The position numbers and the translations under genes are program-made. The notes below the pieces were generated by a model that was not told the DNA's origin, did not search any database, and worked only from the letters and a program-made list of their open reading frames with translations. Positions 23,905 through 31,720 of a stretch of 64,000 nt of DNA are shown piece after piece; position 1 is the first letter of the stretch; each line of letters starts with the position of its first letter. The stretch is from contig CAWCLK010000055.1 of NCBI GenBank assembly GCA_963796225.1, positions 20,570 through 84,569 of the forward strand, read 5' to 3'. Source of the DNA: CAWCLK01 sp963796225. GTDB taxonomy: Bacteria; Actinomycetota; Nitriliruptoria; Nitriliruptorales; Nitriliruptoraceae.

Positions 23905-25167
23905 TCAGCGCCCCGCCTCGGTGCGGGCCAGGAACCGGCGCAGCAGGGCGTGGGTGCGGTCGGGGAGCTCGAACTGCGGGACGTGGCCGAGGTCGTCCCA
24001 GACCTCGACCTCGGCGCTGGGCAGGGTGTCGGCCACGCGCGCCCCGTAGCGGTGGGAGACCAACGGGTCGGACCGCCCGTACAGCCACAGCGACGGGACC
24101 TGCAGGTCGACCAGGCGGTCCCAGAAGCCGTTCCGGCCGTAACAGGGGTCGGTCACCAGCCCACGGGCGGAGGCGGCCACGGCCATCCGGTAGCCGGGGT
24201 CACGCAGGTAGTTCTGGGCCTCGTCGACAGCGGCGCGGATGTTCTCGGCGGGCACGCGCGAGGGGTCGTGGAACATCTCGCTGACCCCGCGGTGCAGCAG
24301 GCTGGAGGGCAGGCGCACCGGGACGCCGGCGGCCCACTGCCACCGGACGAGCTTGAGCAGCGGCCGGGCCAGCTGCCACTCGTCGAAGGCGACCGCGGCG
24401 CCGAGCCCGGCGATCCCGCGGACCCGCGTCGGGTGGCGCAGCGCGACCTCGGCCGCCACGCGCCCACCCATGGAGTTGCCCACGAGGTAGGCGTCGTGCA
24501 GGTCGTGGGCGTCGAGGTACTCGACCACGCGGTCGGCGAACCACGCCGCGGTGTAGCGGCGCCCCGCGGGCAGGGGCTTCCCGGAGCGGCCGAAGCCCGG
24601 CAGGTCGATGGCGTGGACGTGGTGGTCGTCGGCCAGGTCGTCCAGCGTCGGGACGAACGTGACCTTGGAGGCCGCGAACCCGTGGATCAGGACCACCGGC
24701 ACGCCCTCGCCGCCGACCCACGAGGCGATCTCGGTCCCGCGGACCGGGGTCGTGTGCGTGCGCAGTCGGCGGGTGGACTCGGGGCCGGGGTCGAACATCG
24801 TCTCGAGCTGGACCGCGTCCTGCAGGTCGCCGCGGACCTGCAGGCGGCCACTGGTGAAGGCGCGCATGCCGTCGACGCGCCCCGCGACGATGTCCAGCCA
24901 GGTGGCCGGGTCGGTGTGCAGCCGGGCGTCGTGCTCGGGCGGCTCCCCGGGCGAGACCAGGCACCGGCCGTCGGCGACCTGGATCGTGGTGGGCGTGCAG
25001 CCGTCGAGGGCCACCACGTAGGTGACGCGGACGCCGTCGGCCTGCTGGGGCACGAATCGCTCGGCGAGCTGCAGGAAGCTGGCCCGGATCGCGCCGAGGT
25101 CGGGATGGTGACGGAGCGTCGGTCGATGGTCGGGCAGTGCTGCCGTGGTCGCCGTCGCCCTGGTCAT
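23905..25167 (-). CDS. SCP2-like sterol-carrier domain fused to alpha/beta hydrolase
   Basis: 420 residues from ATG 25167 (GGGAG site). Residues about 20-135 form an SCP2/YhbS-like lipid-binding fold (DGVRVTYVVALDG, VADGRCLVSPGEPPEHDARL, GRVDGMRAFTSGRLQVRGDL). Residues about 150-415 are an alpha/beta hydrolase with LIHGFAASKVTF, the nucleophile LVGNSMGGRVAAE, acid YGRSDPLVS and His DLGHVPQFE. The fusion suggests a hydrophobic ester or lipid substrate handed from carrier to esterase domain (inference). It is divergent from the 25393 operon with about 220 bp between. Confidence 0.85.
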   Translation of the reverse strand: MTRATATTAALPDHRPTLRHHPDLGAIRASFLQLAERFVPQQADGVRVTYVVALDGCTPTTIQVADGRCLVSPGEPPEHDARLHTDPATWLDIVAGRVDGMRAFTSGRLQVRGDLQDAVQLETMFDPGPESTRRLRTHTTPVRGTEIASWVGGEGVPVVLIHGFAASKVTFVPTLDDLADDHHVHAIDLPGFGRSGKPLPAGRRYTAAWFADRVVEYLDAHDLHDAYLVGNSMGGRVAAEVALRHPTRVRGIAGLGAAVAFDEWQLARPLLKLVRWQWAAGVPVRLPSSLLHRGVSEMFHDPSRVPAENIRAAVDEAQNYLRDPGYRMAVAASARGLVTDPCYGRNGFWDRLVDLQVPSLWLYGRSDPLVSHRYGARVADTLPSAEVEVWDDLGHVPQFELPDRTHALLRRFLARTEAGR

Positions 25168-25319
25168 GTGGTCTCCCGCCTCGCCTGGTGCGTTCCCTCG
25201 TGTCCCGTACGGAGCCGTGATGTCCCGTCGGCCGGGGTCGAACGGACATGAGGGATACCGAACGGTAGTTGACCGGGCAGTCAGTCCCGGGCAACCGCCC
25301 CCGAAGGGCCCCCGGGGCT

Positions 25320-25352
25320 GGGGCCGGTCGGCCCTGATGGGCCCGCGGGCCC
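25320..25352. promoter_or_regulatory. DevR/OsdR-like palindromes
   Basis: GGGGCCGGTCGGCCC at 25320-25334 is almost the same as the GGGCC-N4-GGCCC sites used by Streptomyces OsdR, a DevR homologue. GGGCCCGCGGGCCC at 25339-25352 follows directly. Both lie 40-70 bp upstream of the 25393 start. High GC makes chance palindromes easier, hence moderate confidence. Confidence 0.45.
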
Positions 25353-25392
25353 TGCACGACACTCCACACACGCTGCGAGGAGTGCACGTGCC

Positions 25393-25848
25393 ATGACGCG
25401 GATCGACGTGACCGCGACCGTCCCGGTCGCCACGGCGTCCCTCGACGACCCCGAGACGTTCCTTCCCGCGCCGGCGCGACCGGCCGGGCCGGACCGCTGG
25501 GTCGTCGGCTTCGTGGTGGGTCCCTTCCACCACGAGGGCGTGGTCACGCTCGGTCCGACGTGGCGCACCGAGGGCCGAACCGGGCGATCCATCGCCTGGA
25601 CACCGGCCAGCGACGAGCACGACGCCCTGCCCTACGGCTCGCTGATGCCGGCCGTGCAGGGCGTGCTCGTCCTCGAGGGCGACACCCTCGGGCTCCACGT
25701 GCAGTACACGCCGGCCGCGGGACTGGTGGGGCGGATCCTCGATCCGGTCCTGCGGCCGGCGGCACGACGGTCGGTGGCGCACCTCCTGCACGACGTCGCC
25801 GTGCGGATGCGCGGCGCCGAGGTCGTCGCCCCCGGGGGTGCAGCATGA
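25393..25848 (+). CDS. SRPBCC-like hypothetical protein
   Basis: 151 residues. Beta-rich N-terminal half (IDVTATVPVATASLDDPE, DRWVVGFVVGPFHHEG, EGDTLGLHVQYTPAAG) and a long C-terminal helix (RSVAHLLHDVAVRMRG) fit a START/SRPBCC fold for small hydrophobic ligands. ATG 25393. It overlaps the next gene by ATGA and leads a run that includes the sensor kinase and response regulator, so it is probably a target of that system. Confidence 0.6.
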   Translation: MTRIDVTATVPVATASLDDPETFLPAPARPAGPDRWVVGFVVGPFHHEGVVTLGPTWRTEGRTGRSIAWTPASDEHDALPYGSLMPAVQGVLVLEGDTLGLHVQYTPAAGLVGRILDPVLRPAARRSVAHLLHDVAVRMRGAEVVAPGGAA

Positions 25849-26324
25849 GGCGCCCGGTCTACGACGGGGTGGCCGTCGGAGGGTCCTTCGAGGATGCGTT
25901 GGCACGGTTCGGGGCCGCTCCCGAGGACTGGCTCCCCGCGCCGGCGACCCCGCACGCCGACGGCCACGTGGTGCTGATGCACGCGACGGGCATGCTGGCG
26001 ACCACCGGCGTGCCGGCGGTCGTCGAGGTCGGTGCCGTGGACGCCGAGCCGTCGGCGCTGGCCATCCGGTCGGTCGCCTGGCGCTCGCTGAACGCCGACC
26101 GCATCTTCCCCCGTCTGGTCGGCGACCTCGAGCTGACGCGGACGAGCGCCAGCACCGCGCGGCTCACGCTGGTGGGGAGCTACATGCCGCCCATCAGCGT
26201 CGTCGGCGGGGCCGCGGACCGGCTCCTCGGCCACCACGTGGCCGAAGCCGTGATCCGGACCTTCCTCGAGAAGGTCGCGGCACGCCTGACCGGGGTGGCG
26301 GCGGCCACGTCGGCGGCGCCGTAG
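25845..26324 (+). CDS. SRPBCC-like hypothetical protein, paralogue of neighbour
   Basis: 159 residues, ATG 25845 overlapping the stop of the preceding gene. Layout is similar: strands PAVVEVGAVDAEPSALAIRS and SASTARLTLVGSYMPP, then a long helix (HHVAEAVIRTFLEKVAARL). The shared element P(A/L)PA near residue 30-38 and the same C-terminal helix suggest an old duplication. Probably binds a lipid-like ligand; function unknown. Confidence 0.6.
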   Translation: MRRPVYDGVAVGGSFEDALARFGAAPEDWLPAPATPHADGHVVLMHATGMLATTGVPAVVEVGAVDAEPSALAIRSVAWRSLNADRIFPRLVGDLELTRTSASTARLTLVGSYMPPISVVGGAADRLLGHHVAEAVIRTFLEKVAARLTGVAAATSAAP

Positions 26325-26341
26325 CCCCTAGGCTTGGGGGC

Positions 26342-27454
26342 GTGGCCGACGACCCCCGCCTCGTTCTCGCCAGCGCCGCCGAGGCGCTGGCGGGTGAACT
26401 GGATCTCGAGGAGGTCCTCGAACACATCGTCGACGCGGCACGCCGGCTCACGGGTGCGCAGTACGCGGCACTGGGGGTCATCGGGGAGGACCAGACCCTG
26501 ACCCGGTTCATCCACGCGGGCCTGGACGAGGACACCGCCGCCCGGATCGGCCACCTGCCCCGGGGGGAGGGGGTGCTCGGCGTCCTGATCCGCGACCCGC
26601 AGGTCATCCGGCTCGAGCGGATCGAGGACCACCCCGCCTCGGTCGGGTTCCCGCCCCACCACCCGCCGATGCCGGGGTTCCTCGGTGCCCCGGTGAGCAT
26701 GTCCGGGCAGGTCTACGGGAACCTGTACCTGGCCGGCAAGGACGATGGCTTCACCGAGGAGGACGAGGCCTGGGTCCGGGTGCTCGCGGCCCAGGCCGGC
26801 GCGGCCGTCGAGAGTGCGGTCCTGTCGGACCGGCTCCGGCAGCTGGCCGTGCAGGCCGAACGCGACCGGATCTCGCGCGACCTGCACGACAACATCATCC
26901 AGTCGCTGTTCTCCATCGGCATGAACCTCGAGTCGGCCATCGGCCTGGTGTCCACGGCGCCGGAACGGGCCCAGCAGCGCATCTCCGGGGCGGTCGACCG
27001 CATCGACGACGCCATCCGGGACCTGCGCAACACGATCTTCCACCTCCGCCCGAACACGGCCGCGATCCTGGGGCTGCGCGAGGGCATCGTCGAGCTCGCC
27101 CGCGAGCACGAGATCAACGCGCTGGCCCGCCCTCGCGTCCACGTCCAGTCCTCCCTGGACGTCCACGTGCCCGACGCGGCCGTGCCCGACGTGCTCCAGG
27201 TCGTCCGCGAGGCACTGGCCAACGCGGCCCGGCACGCCGGACCGTGCGCGGTGACCGTCAGCGCCGAGGTGTCGGAGGGGGCGCTGGTCGTCCAGGTCGC
27301 CGACGACGGTGCGGGGTTCACCCCGGCCGCCCCGGCCGTGGGCCGCGGCCTCGAGAACGTGCACGAGCGCGCCGGCGTGCTCGGCGGCACCATCGACATC
27401 GACTCCGCTCCGGGGGAGGGCACCACGCTCACCCTCACCGTCCCCCTGTCCTGA
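26342..27454 (+). CDS. GAF-domain sensor histidine kinase (DevS/NarX-like)
   Basis: 370 residues, cytoplasmic, GTG 26342. A GAF domain (about 15-165: GELDLEEVLEHIVDAARRLT, FLGAPVSMSGQVYGNLYL) precedes a HisKA_3 dimer helix with phospho-acceptor His182 (RDRISRDLHDNIIQSLFSIG) and a HATPase (VREALANAARHAGP, VADDGAGF, GRGLENVHERAG). GAF plus HisKA_3 kinases of this size resemble mycobacterial DevS/DosT, which sense redox or gas through GAF-bound heme; this one has a single GAF. Partner regulator follows at 27494, 39 bp on. Confidence 0.9.
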   Translation: MADDPRLVLASAAEALAGELDLEEVLEHIVDAARRLTGAQYAALGVIGEDQTLTRFIHAGLDEDTAARIGHLPRGEGVLGVLIRDPQVIRLERIEDHPASVGFPPHHPPMPGFLGAPVSMSGQVYGNLYLAGKDDGFTEEDEAWVRVLAAQAGAAVESAVLSDRLRQLAVQAERDRISRDLHDNIIQSLFSIGMNLESAIGLVSTAPERAQQRISGAVDRIDDAIRDLRNTIFHLRPNTAAILGLREGIVELAREHEINALARPRVHVQSSLDVHVPDAAVPDVLQVVREALANAARHAGPCAVTVSAEVSEGALVVQVADDGAGFTPAAPAVGRGLENVHERAGVLGGTIDIDSAPGEGTTLTLTVPLS

Positions 27455-27493
27455 CCCCACTCACACTCACACCCACACCTGAGGAGCCTGCCG

Positions 27494-28138
27494 ATGCGCG
27501 TCATGCTGGTCGACGACCACGAGGTCGTCCGCGGCGGCCTGCGGGCCATGCTCGAGACCCACGAGGACCTCGAGGTCGTCGGCGAGGCCGGCTCGGTCGC
27601 GGACGCCATCGCCCACGCCCGCACCTTCGAACCCGACGTCGTCGTCATGGACGTGCGCCTGCCCGACGGGTCGGGCATCGAGGCCTGCCGCGAGATCCGG
27701 TCCCGTCGCCCCGAGACCACCGTGCTGATGCTGACGTCGTTCTCGGACGACCAGGCCCTGTTCGACTCGATCATGGCCGGGGCGGCCGGGTACGTGCTCA
27801 AGCAGGTCCGCGGGTCCGACCTGGTCGACTCCATCCGGCGCGTCGGTCGCGGCGAGTCCATCCTCGACCCGGGCGTCACCGCACGGGTGCTGGACCGGAT
27901 CCGCAACCCGCAGCAGGACGAGGACCCGCGTCTGGCGCGGCTGACCCCGACCGAGGTCCGCATCGTCGAGATGATCGCCGACGGGGCCACCAACCGCCAG
28001 ATCGCCGAACGCATCCACCTGGCCGAGAAGACCGTCAAGAACTACGTGTCGGGGATCCTGTCCAAGCTCGAGGTCTCCCGGCGCGCCGAGGCCGCCGCCT
28101 ACCTCGCCGACCGCCGGGCACGCCAGCAGCACGACTGA
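27494..28138 (+). CDS. NarL/DevR-like response regulator
   Basis: 214 residues. Receiver domain with VDDHEVVRGGL acid pair, phospho-acceptor Asp53 (VVMDVRLPDG), and the conserved Lys in YVLKQVRG. The C-terminal LuxR-type HTH reads LTPTEVRIVEMIADGATNRQ, IAERIHLAEKTVKNYVS. DevR has the same domain layout and a similar KQV(R/K)G stretch. It is the partner of the kinase just upstream and probably acts on GGGCC-N4-GGCCC palindromes nearby (inference). Confidence 0.92.
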   Translation: MRVMLVDDHEVVRGGLRAMLETHEDLEVVGEAGSVADAIAHARTFEPDVVVMDVRLPDGSGIEACREIRSRRPETTVLMLTSFSDDQALFDSIMAGAAGYVLKQVRGSDLVDSIRRVGRGESILDPGVTARVLDRIRNPQQDEDPRLARLTPTEVRIVEMIADGATNRQIAERIHLAEKTVKNYVSGILSKLEVSRRAEAAAYLADRRARQQHD

Positions 28139-28156
28139 CCCGCGGGTCATCGCGGG

Positions 28157-28621
28157 TCACTCCGTCGGGTCGCCGATGGCGCCGCTGACGGCACGCCCGG
28201 TCAGCTCCTCGACGGTCAGGCGCAGCCACGTCCCCCCGGAGTCGCCGAGGATCCACGACGGGGCGATCGTCCGGTCCAGGCGGGCTGCGGTCACCTGGTC
28301 CAGGACCGGCGTCATGCGGCCCCGCGCGACCACGGACCAGCCGGATCGGGTGGACGCGTCGACCTCGTCGGCCTGCACCAGGACGGCCGACTCGGGCGAG
28401 GACAGGGCCGTCGACAGGCGGCTGCCCGCCGTCGAGCGCACCACGACGTCGTCGCCGTCGAGGGCGATGTTGACCAGCGCGATCTGCGGGCGGTCCTCGA
28501 CCACGTGCACGACGCGTGCCGTCTGGGCGGACGCCAGCAGCTCGCGGCAGGTGGCCGGGTCGAGCTCCTCGACCTGACCGCGGTGGCGGGGTGGGGGTGG
28601 AGGCGTGGAGGGCGTGGTCAT
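28157..28621 (-). CDS. Pyridoxamine 5'-phosphate oxidase-like flavin protein
   Basis: 154 residues from ATG 28621. Split-barrel FMN-binding fold: LDPATCRELLASAQTARVVH, PQIALVNIALDGDDVVVRS, RSGWSVVARGRMTPV. The last is the GWSV.V.G motif shared with DosR-regulon nitroreductase/PNPOx-like proteins. Starts inside the stop of the upstream paralogue (ATGA overlap). Such proteins bind FMN or F420 and act in redox stress; exact substrate unknown. Convergent with the response regulator. Confidence 0.8.
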   Translation of the reverse strand: MTTPSTPPPPPRHRGQVEELDPATCRELLASAQTARVVHVVEDRPQIALVNIALDGDDVVVRSTAGSRLSTALSSPESAVLVQADEVDASTRSGWSVVARGRMTPVLDQVTAARLDRTIAPSWILGDSGGTWLRLTVEELTGRAVSGAIGDPTE

Positions 28622-29088
28622 CGTCGGTCCGGTCCGAACGCGGTGGTGCCCTGCACCACCGAGCGGTACCACCCGGCCGGCACGTTCGCGGCCAGGGGGA
28701 TCCGTCGCCCCGTGATGACGCTGGGCATCAGGCGCACGAGGTGGAGCTTGCCCTGCCCGGGGGCGAACGGGTCGATGTGGAGGGCGTCCAGACGGGCCAG
28801 CTCGCCCGCGTCGACGACCTCGGCCAGCCGGCCACGGACGAGCACGCTCCACCCGATGCGGTGGACCTCCTCGACGTGGTCGATCTGGAAGGACGCGTGC
28901 ACGCGGTCCTCGGCCGCCCGCAGCTTCGTGCCGACGTCGGACCGGAACACCACCGCGCCGCGGTCGAACACGTAGTTGACGGGGAAGACCAGTGGTCCGG
29001 CCGGGTCGTTCAGGGCGATGCGGCCGAGGTGGTGCTCGCCGAGCAGGCGCATCGCGGTCTCGACGTCGAGTGCCTCGAGCTCAGCCAT
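28618..29088 (-). CDS. Pyridoxamine 5'-phosphate oxidase-like flavin protein
   Basis: 156 residues. ATG 29088 was chosen over a longer frame because conserved sequence begins at ELEALDVETAMRLLGEHHLG. The rest shows GRIALNDPAGPLVFPVNYVF, VVFRSDVGTKLRAAEDRVHA and IGWSVLVRGRLAEV, the split-barrel flavin family. Leads a two-gene operon with 28157-28621. Divergent from the multicopper oxidase gene with 185 bp between them that includes a GGGCC palindrome. Confidence 0.82.
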   Translation of the reverse strand: MAELEALDVETAMRLLGEHHLGRIALNDPAGPLVFPVNYVFDRGAVVFRSDVGTKLRAAEDRVHASFQIDHVEEVHRIGWSVLVRGRLAEVVDAGELARLDALHIDPFAPGQGKLHLVRLMPSVITGRRIPLAANVPAGWYRSVVQGTTAFGPDRR

Positions 29089-29188
29089 TGCGTCACCGCC
29101 TCTCCCGGTGCACCCCAGTGTCGTCCGGGGTGACCGCGACGGAATGGCCGGACGACCCCCCGAGCTCGGGACCTTCGGCGCCAGGGTC

Positions 29189-29202
29189 GGGCCGGTGGCC
29201 CC
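29189..29202. promoter_or_regulatory. DevR/OsdR-like palindrome
   Basis: GGGCCGGTGGCCCC in the divergent promoter region between the flavin-protein operon and the multicopper oxidase. A weaker GGGACCTTCGGCGCC lies about 20 bp to its left. Arms match the sites upstream of 25393. Confidence 0.35.
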
Positions 29203-29273
29203 TGTGAGCGCGACCGGCCCGCCACCACCATGCGCCCACGTCACCACCCCCTACGACTTGCAAGGACGAACCT

Positions 29274-30710
29274 GTGGCGACTCCCCCCACTGACACCGCC
29301 CCGGCCCGGACCTCGGGCCTCGGGGTCGGCGCCATCACCTTCGCCGTGCTGGCGGCCATCCTGGCCGTCTACGCCCTCGGCATGGCGCTCTCGACCCGCA
29401 ACGGCACCGGCGTCGCCGTCTCCGCCGCCGCCCCGGCCGCCGCCGACGGAGAGGTCGGCGGATCCGAGGTCGCGGTCGAGCTCAGCGAGTTCGCGATCTC
29501 GCAGGCGGACCTGTGCCGTCGCTCCCAGCCGACATCGATCGTCGTCACCAACGCCGGTGCCGCCGAGCACAACTACAAGGTCAAGGAGACCTCCGTCGGG
29601 ACCTCCAACATCCCGCCCGGCGAGTCGGCCACCCTCGACATCTCCTCCCTGGCCCCCGGCACCTACTCCGTGTACTGCGACATCCCCGGCCACGAGACCG
29701 CGGGCATGAGCGGCACGCTGACCATCGCCGCCGACGGCTCCTCCTCCATGGAGGGGATGGACATGTCCGGCAGCGAGGACGTCTCCGGCAGCGCCGACCC
29801 GGCCGCCATGCAGGCCGCCATGGAGAAGGCCATGCAGGACTCGATCGGGTCCTTCCCGGCCGAGACCGCCGGCAAGGGCGCCCAGCTGCTCGAGCCGACC
29901 GTGCTCGACGACGGCACCAAGCTGTTCGAGCTCACCGTCGACGAGGTCGACTGGGAGGTCGAGCCCGGCAAGATCGTCAAGGCCGTCGGCTACAACGGCG
30001 CGGTCCCCGGCCCGACCATGAAGGTCGACGTCGGTGACAAGGTCACGGTCCGCATCATCAACGAGCTGGACCACGAGGGCACGTCGTTCCACCCGCACGG
30101 GCTGAAGAACCACGACTTCAAGATCGACGGCGTCACCTACATCAGCCAGGACCCGATCGCCACCGGCGACGCGATGGACTACACCTTCGTCGCGCAGGAG
30201 GAGTCCGTGGTCGGCTACCACAGCCACCACATGAGCCTGCACCAGGTCCCCGACGGCCTGTTCGGCATGATGATCGTCGGTGACTACGCCGCCCTGTCCG
30301 GCATCGACGGGATCGTCGACGAGCAGACCATGATCGTCAACGACTCCGGCGCCATCGGCTTCTCCCTCAACGGCAAGTCGTTCCCGGCCACCGCGCCCTA
30401 CCAGTACACCCAGGGCGACAAGGTGATCGTGCACTACGCCAACGAGGGCCAGATGGCCCACCCGATGCACCTGCACAACCAGACCGGCACGGTCATCGCC
30501 AAGGACGGCTACCTGTTGCAACCGTCGGCCCGCTACCAGGGCGACACGTTCAACATCGCCCCGGGCGAACGGCTGACCGTGGTCTACGCCATGGACAACC
30601 CCGGCACGTGGGTCTGGCACTGCCACATCCTCAGCCACGTGAAGCGCTCGGACGGCTCCATGTTCGGGATGCTCACGGCGGTCATCATCGAGCCGCGCGA
30701 CGCGGCCTGA
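29274..30710 (+). CDS. Membrane-anchored multicopper oxidase with extra cupredoxin domain
   Basis: 478 residues from GTG 29274 (AAGGA site). A single TM anchor (about 16-40) is followed by a plastocyanin-like domain (about 65-160) with type-1 copper ligands (EHNYKV His, VYCDIPGH Cys/His, GM Met). Two laccase-type domains follow with all four copper motifs: HPHG (273-276), HSHH (316-319), HPMHLH (396-401) and HCHILSH (449-455) plus a later Met. It should oxidise metals or phenolics or reduce O2 outside the membrane. A copper nitrite reductase is less likely because the trinuclear ligands are complete. Confidence 0.85.
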   Translation: MATPPTDTAPARTSGLGVGAITFAVLAAILAVYALGMALSTRNGTGVAVSAAAPAAADGEVGGSEVAVELSEFAISQADLCRRSQPTSIVVTNAGAAEHNYKVKETSVGTSNIPPGESATLDISSLAPGTYSVYCDIPGHETAGMSGTLTIAADGSSSMEGMDMSGSEDVSGSADPAAMQAAMEKAMQDSIGSFPAETAGKGAQLLEPTVLDDGTKLFELTVDEVDWEVEPGKIVKAVGYNGAVPGPTMKVDVGDKVTVRIINELDHEGTSFHPHGLKNHDFKIDGVTYISQDPIATGDAMDYTFVAQEESVVGYHSHHMSLHQVPDGLFGMMIVGDYAALSGIDGIVDEQTMIVNDSGAIGFSLNGKSFPATAPYQYTQGDKVIVHYANEGQMAHPMHLHNQTGTVIAKDGYLLQPSARYQGDTFNIAPGERLTVVYAMDNPGTWVWHCHILSHVKRSDGSMFGMLTAVIIEPRDAA

Positions 30711-30750
30711 CCTGACCGGACCCTCGTCCGGGCACGGCCCGGCGGGAGAC

Positions 30751-30784
30751 GCGGAACCCTCCTCGATCGCGAGGAGGGTTCCGC
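30751..30784. terminator. 15-bp hairpin terminator
   Basis: Perfect stem GCGGAACCCTCCTCG / CGAGGAGGGTTCCGC with ATCG loop, 40 bp after the multicopper oxidase stop. Likely bidirectional, since the opposite gene ends at 30889. Confidence 0.8.
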
Positions 30785-30821
30785 GCTGTCACCCCCGCTT
30801 CACCTCCTCGGGACCGCGGAG

Positions 30822-30839
30822 CTCCTCGATCGCGAGGAG
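30822..30839. terminator. Second hairpin sharing the first one's core
   Basis: CTCCTCG-ATCG-CGAGGAG repeats the centre of the 30751-30784 hairpin exactly. A flanking CACCTCCTCGGGA also occurs twice (30801 and 30864). Lies between two convergent genes. Confidence 0.6.
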
Positions 30840-30888
30840 GGAAAGCGCGGCTGCGGCCCGGTCACCTCCTCGGGATCGAGGGGTGGGG

Positions 30889-31709
30889 TCAGCCGCCGGT
30901 GGCGGAGACGTGCTGGTAGTCCTGCCCGGAGGACCAGCTGCCGCCCCAGTCCCAGCCGAGGTCGGTGAAGGCGGCGACCTCGGGCGAGCCGGCCAGCAGC
31001 ATCCCGGGGCGGGGGTTCGAGCGGTCGGCGTACGCCGCGCCCTCGGGCGGGTCGACCTGGTCGCCCTGCACGTAGGGGTTGCGCAGCGGGTTGACGTCGA
31101 TGGCCGTGCCGAAGGCGTGGTTCGACCAGCGCTGCGTGCCCTTGACGTACCGGCAGTTGAACGCCGAGGTGTTGTCGGCGCGCATCGACGCGTCGTCGTC
31201 CGCGCCGTACTCGTCGACCAGCTGCATCCGCTCGATCGGGAAGCGCAGCTCGTAGAGGCGGGCGAAGGCGGTCACGACGTCGTCGGCGACGTCGGCCCGG
31301 ACCACCAGCTCGCCGGTGTGGGCCGTGCCGTCGAGTCCGACGTGGGTCAGCGTGAGGTACCGCAGCTGCTCGAGCGGCACCGGGCAGCCCTCGCGCCAGG
31401 ACACGCCCCGCATCCGGTCCTCGGCCGGGTGCCCGACGACCTCGCTGACGGTGGAGGCGAAGGCGGGCAGGTCGCCGGAGGAGGTCTCGGTCCCCGTCTC
31501 GGTCTCGAGCGCCGTGACCGTCGGGGTCGCGGAGGGGCTCGCGGACGGGGGCGGGGCGCTGGGGGAGGGGGCCGGCGACCGTGGTCGGGTGGGGCCAGCG
31601 ACGTGGTCGGGGCGGGGCTGGGCTCGAGCGGGGGCGTCTGGTTCGTGACGGCACAGGCGGCGAGCAGCCCGGCCGCGGCCAGGACGCTGGCACCCCTCGC
31701 GCCCCGCAC
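30889..31709 (-). pseudogene. M15-family peptidase-like lipoprotein (frameshifted)
   Basis: GTG 31709 (GGGAG site) begins a lipoprotein signal (ASVLAAAGLLAACAVTNQ; Cys lipobox LAAC) and a Pro/Thr linker. The frame breaks in the linker at about 31560-31610, a G-homopolymer stretch. The other frame carries the enzyme domain: CRYVKGTQRWSNHAFGTAID (S-x-H-x-x-G-x-A-x-D of M15 D-Ala-D-Ala or L,D-peptidases) and a late DYQHV His. Span is 821 bp, so one base is missing. If corrected it is about 273 residues, exported, and would cut peptidoglycan peptides. Confidence 0.75.
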
Positions 31710-31720
31710 CTCGCGCTCCC

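Noticed and set aside
29274..30710. Copper nitrite reductase
   Set aside because: All laccase-type trinuclear ligands (HPHG, HSHH, HPMHLH, HCHILSH) are present, which nitrite reductases lack.
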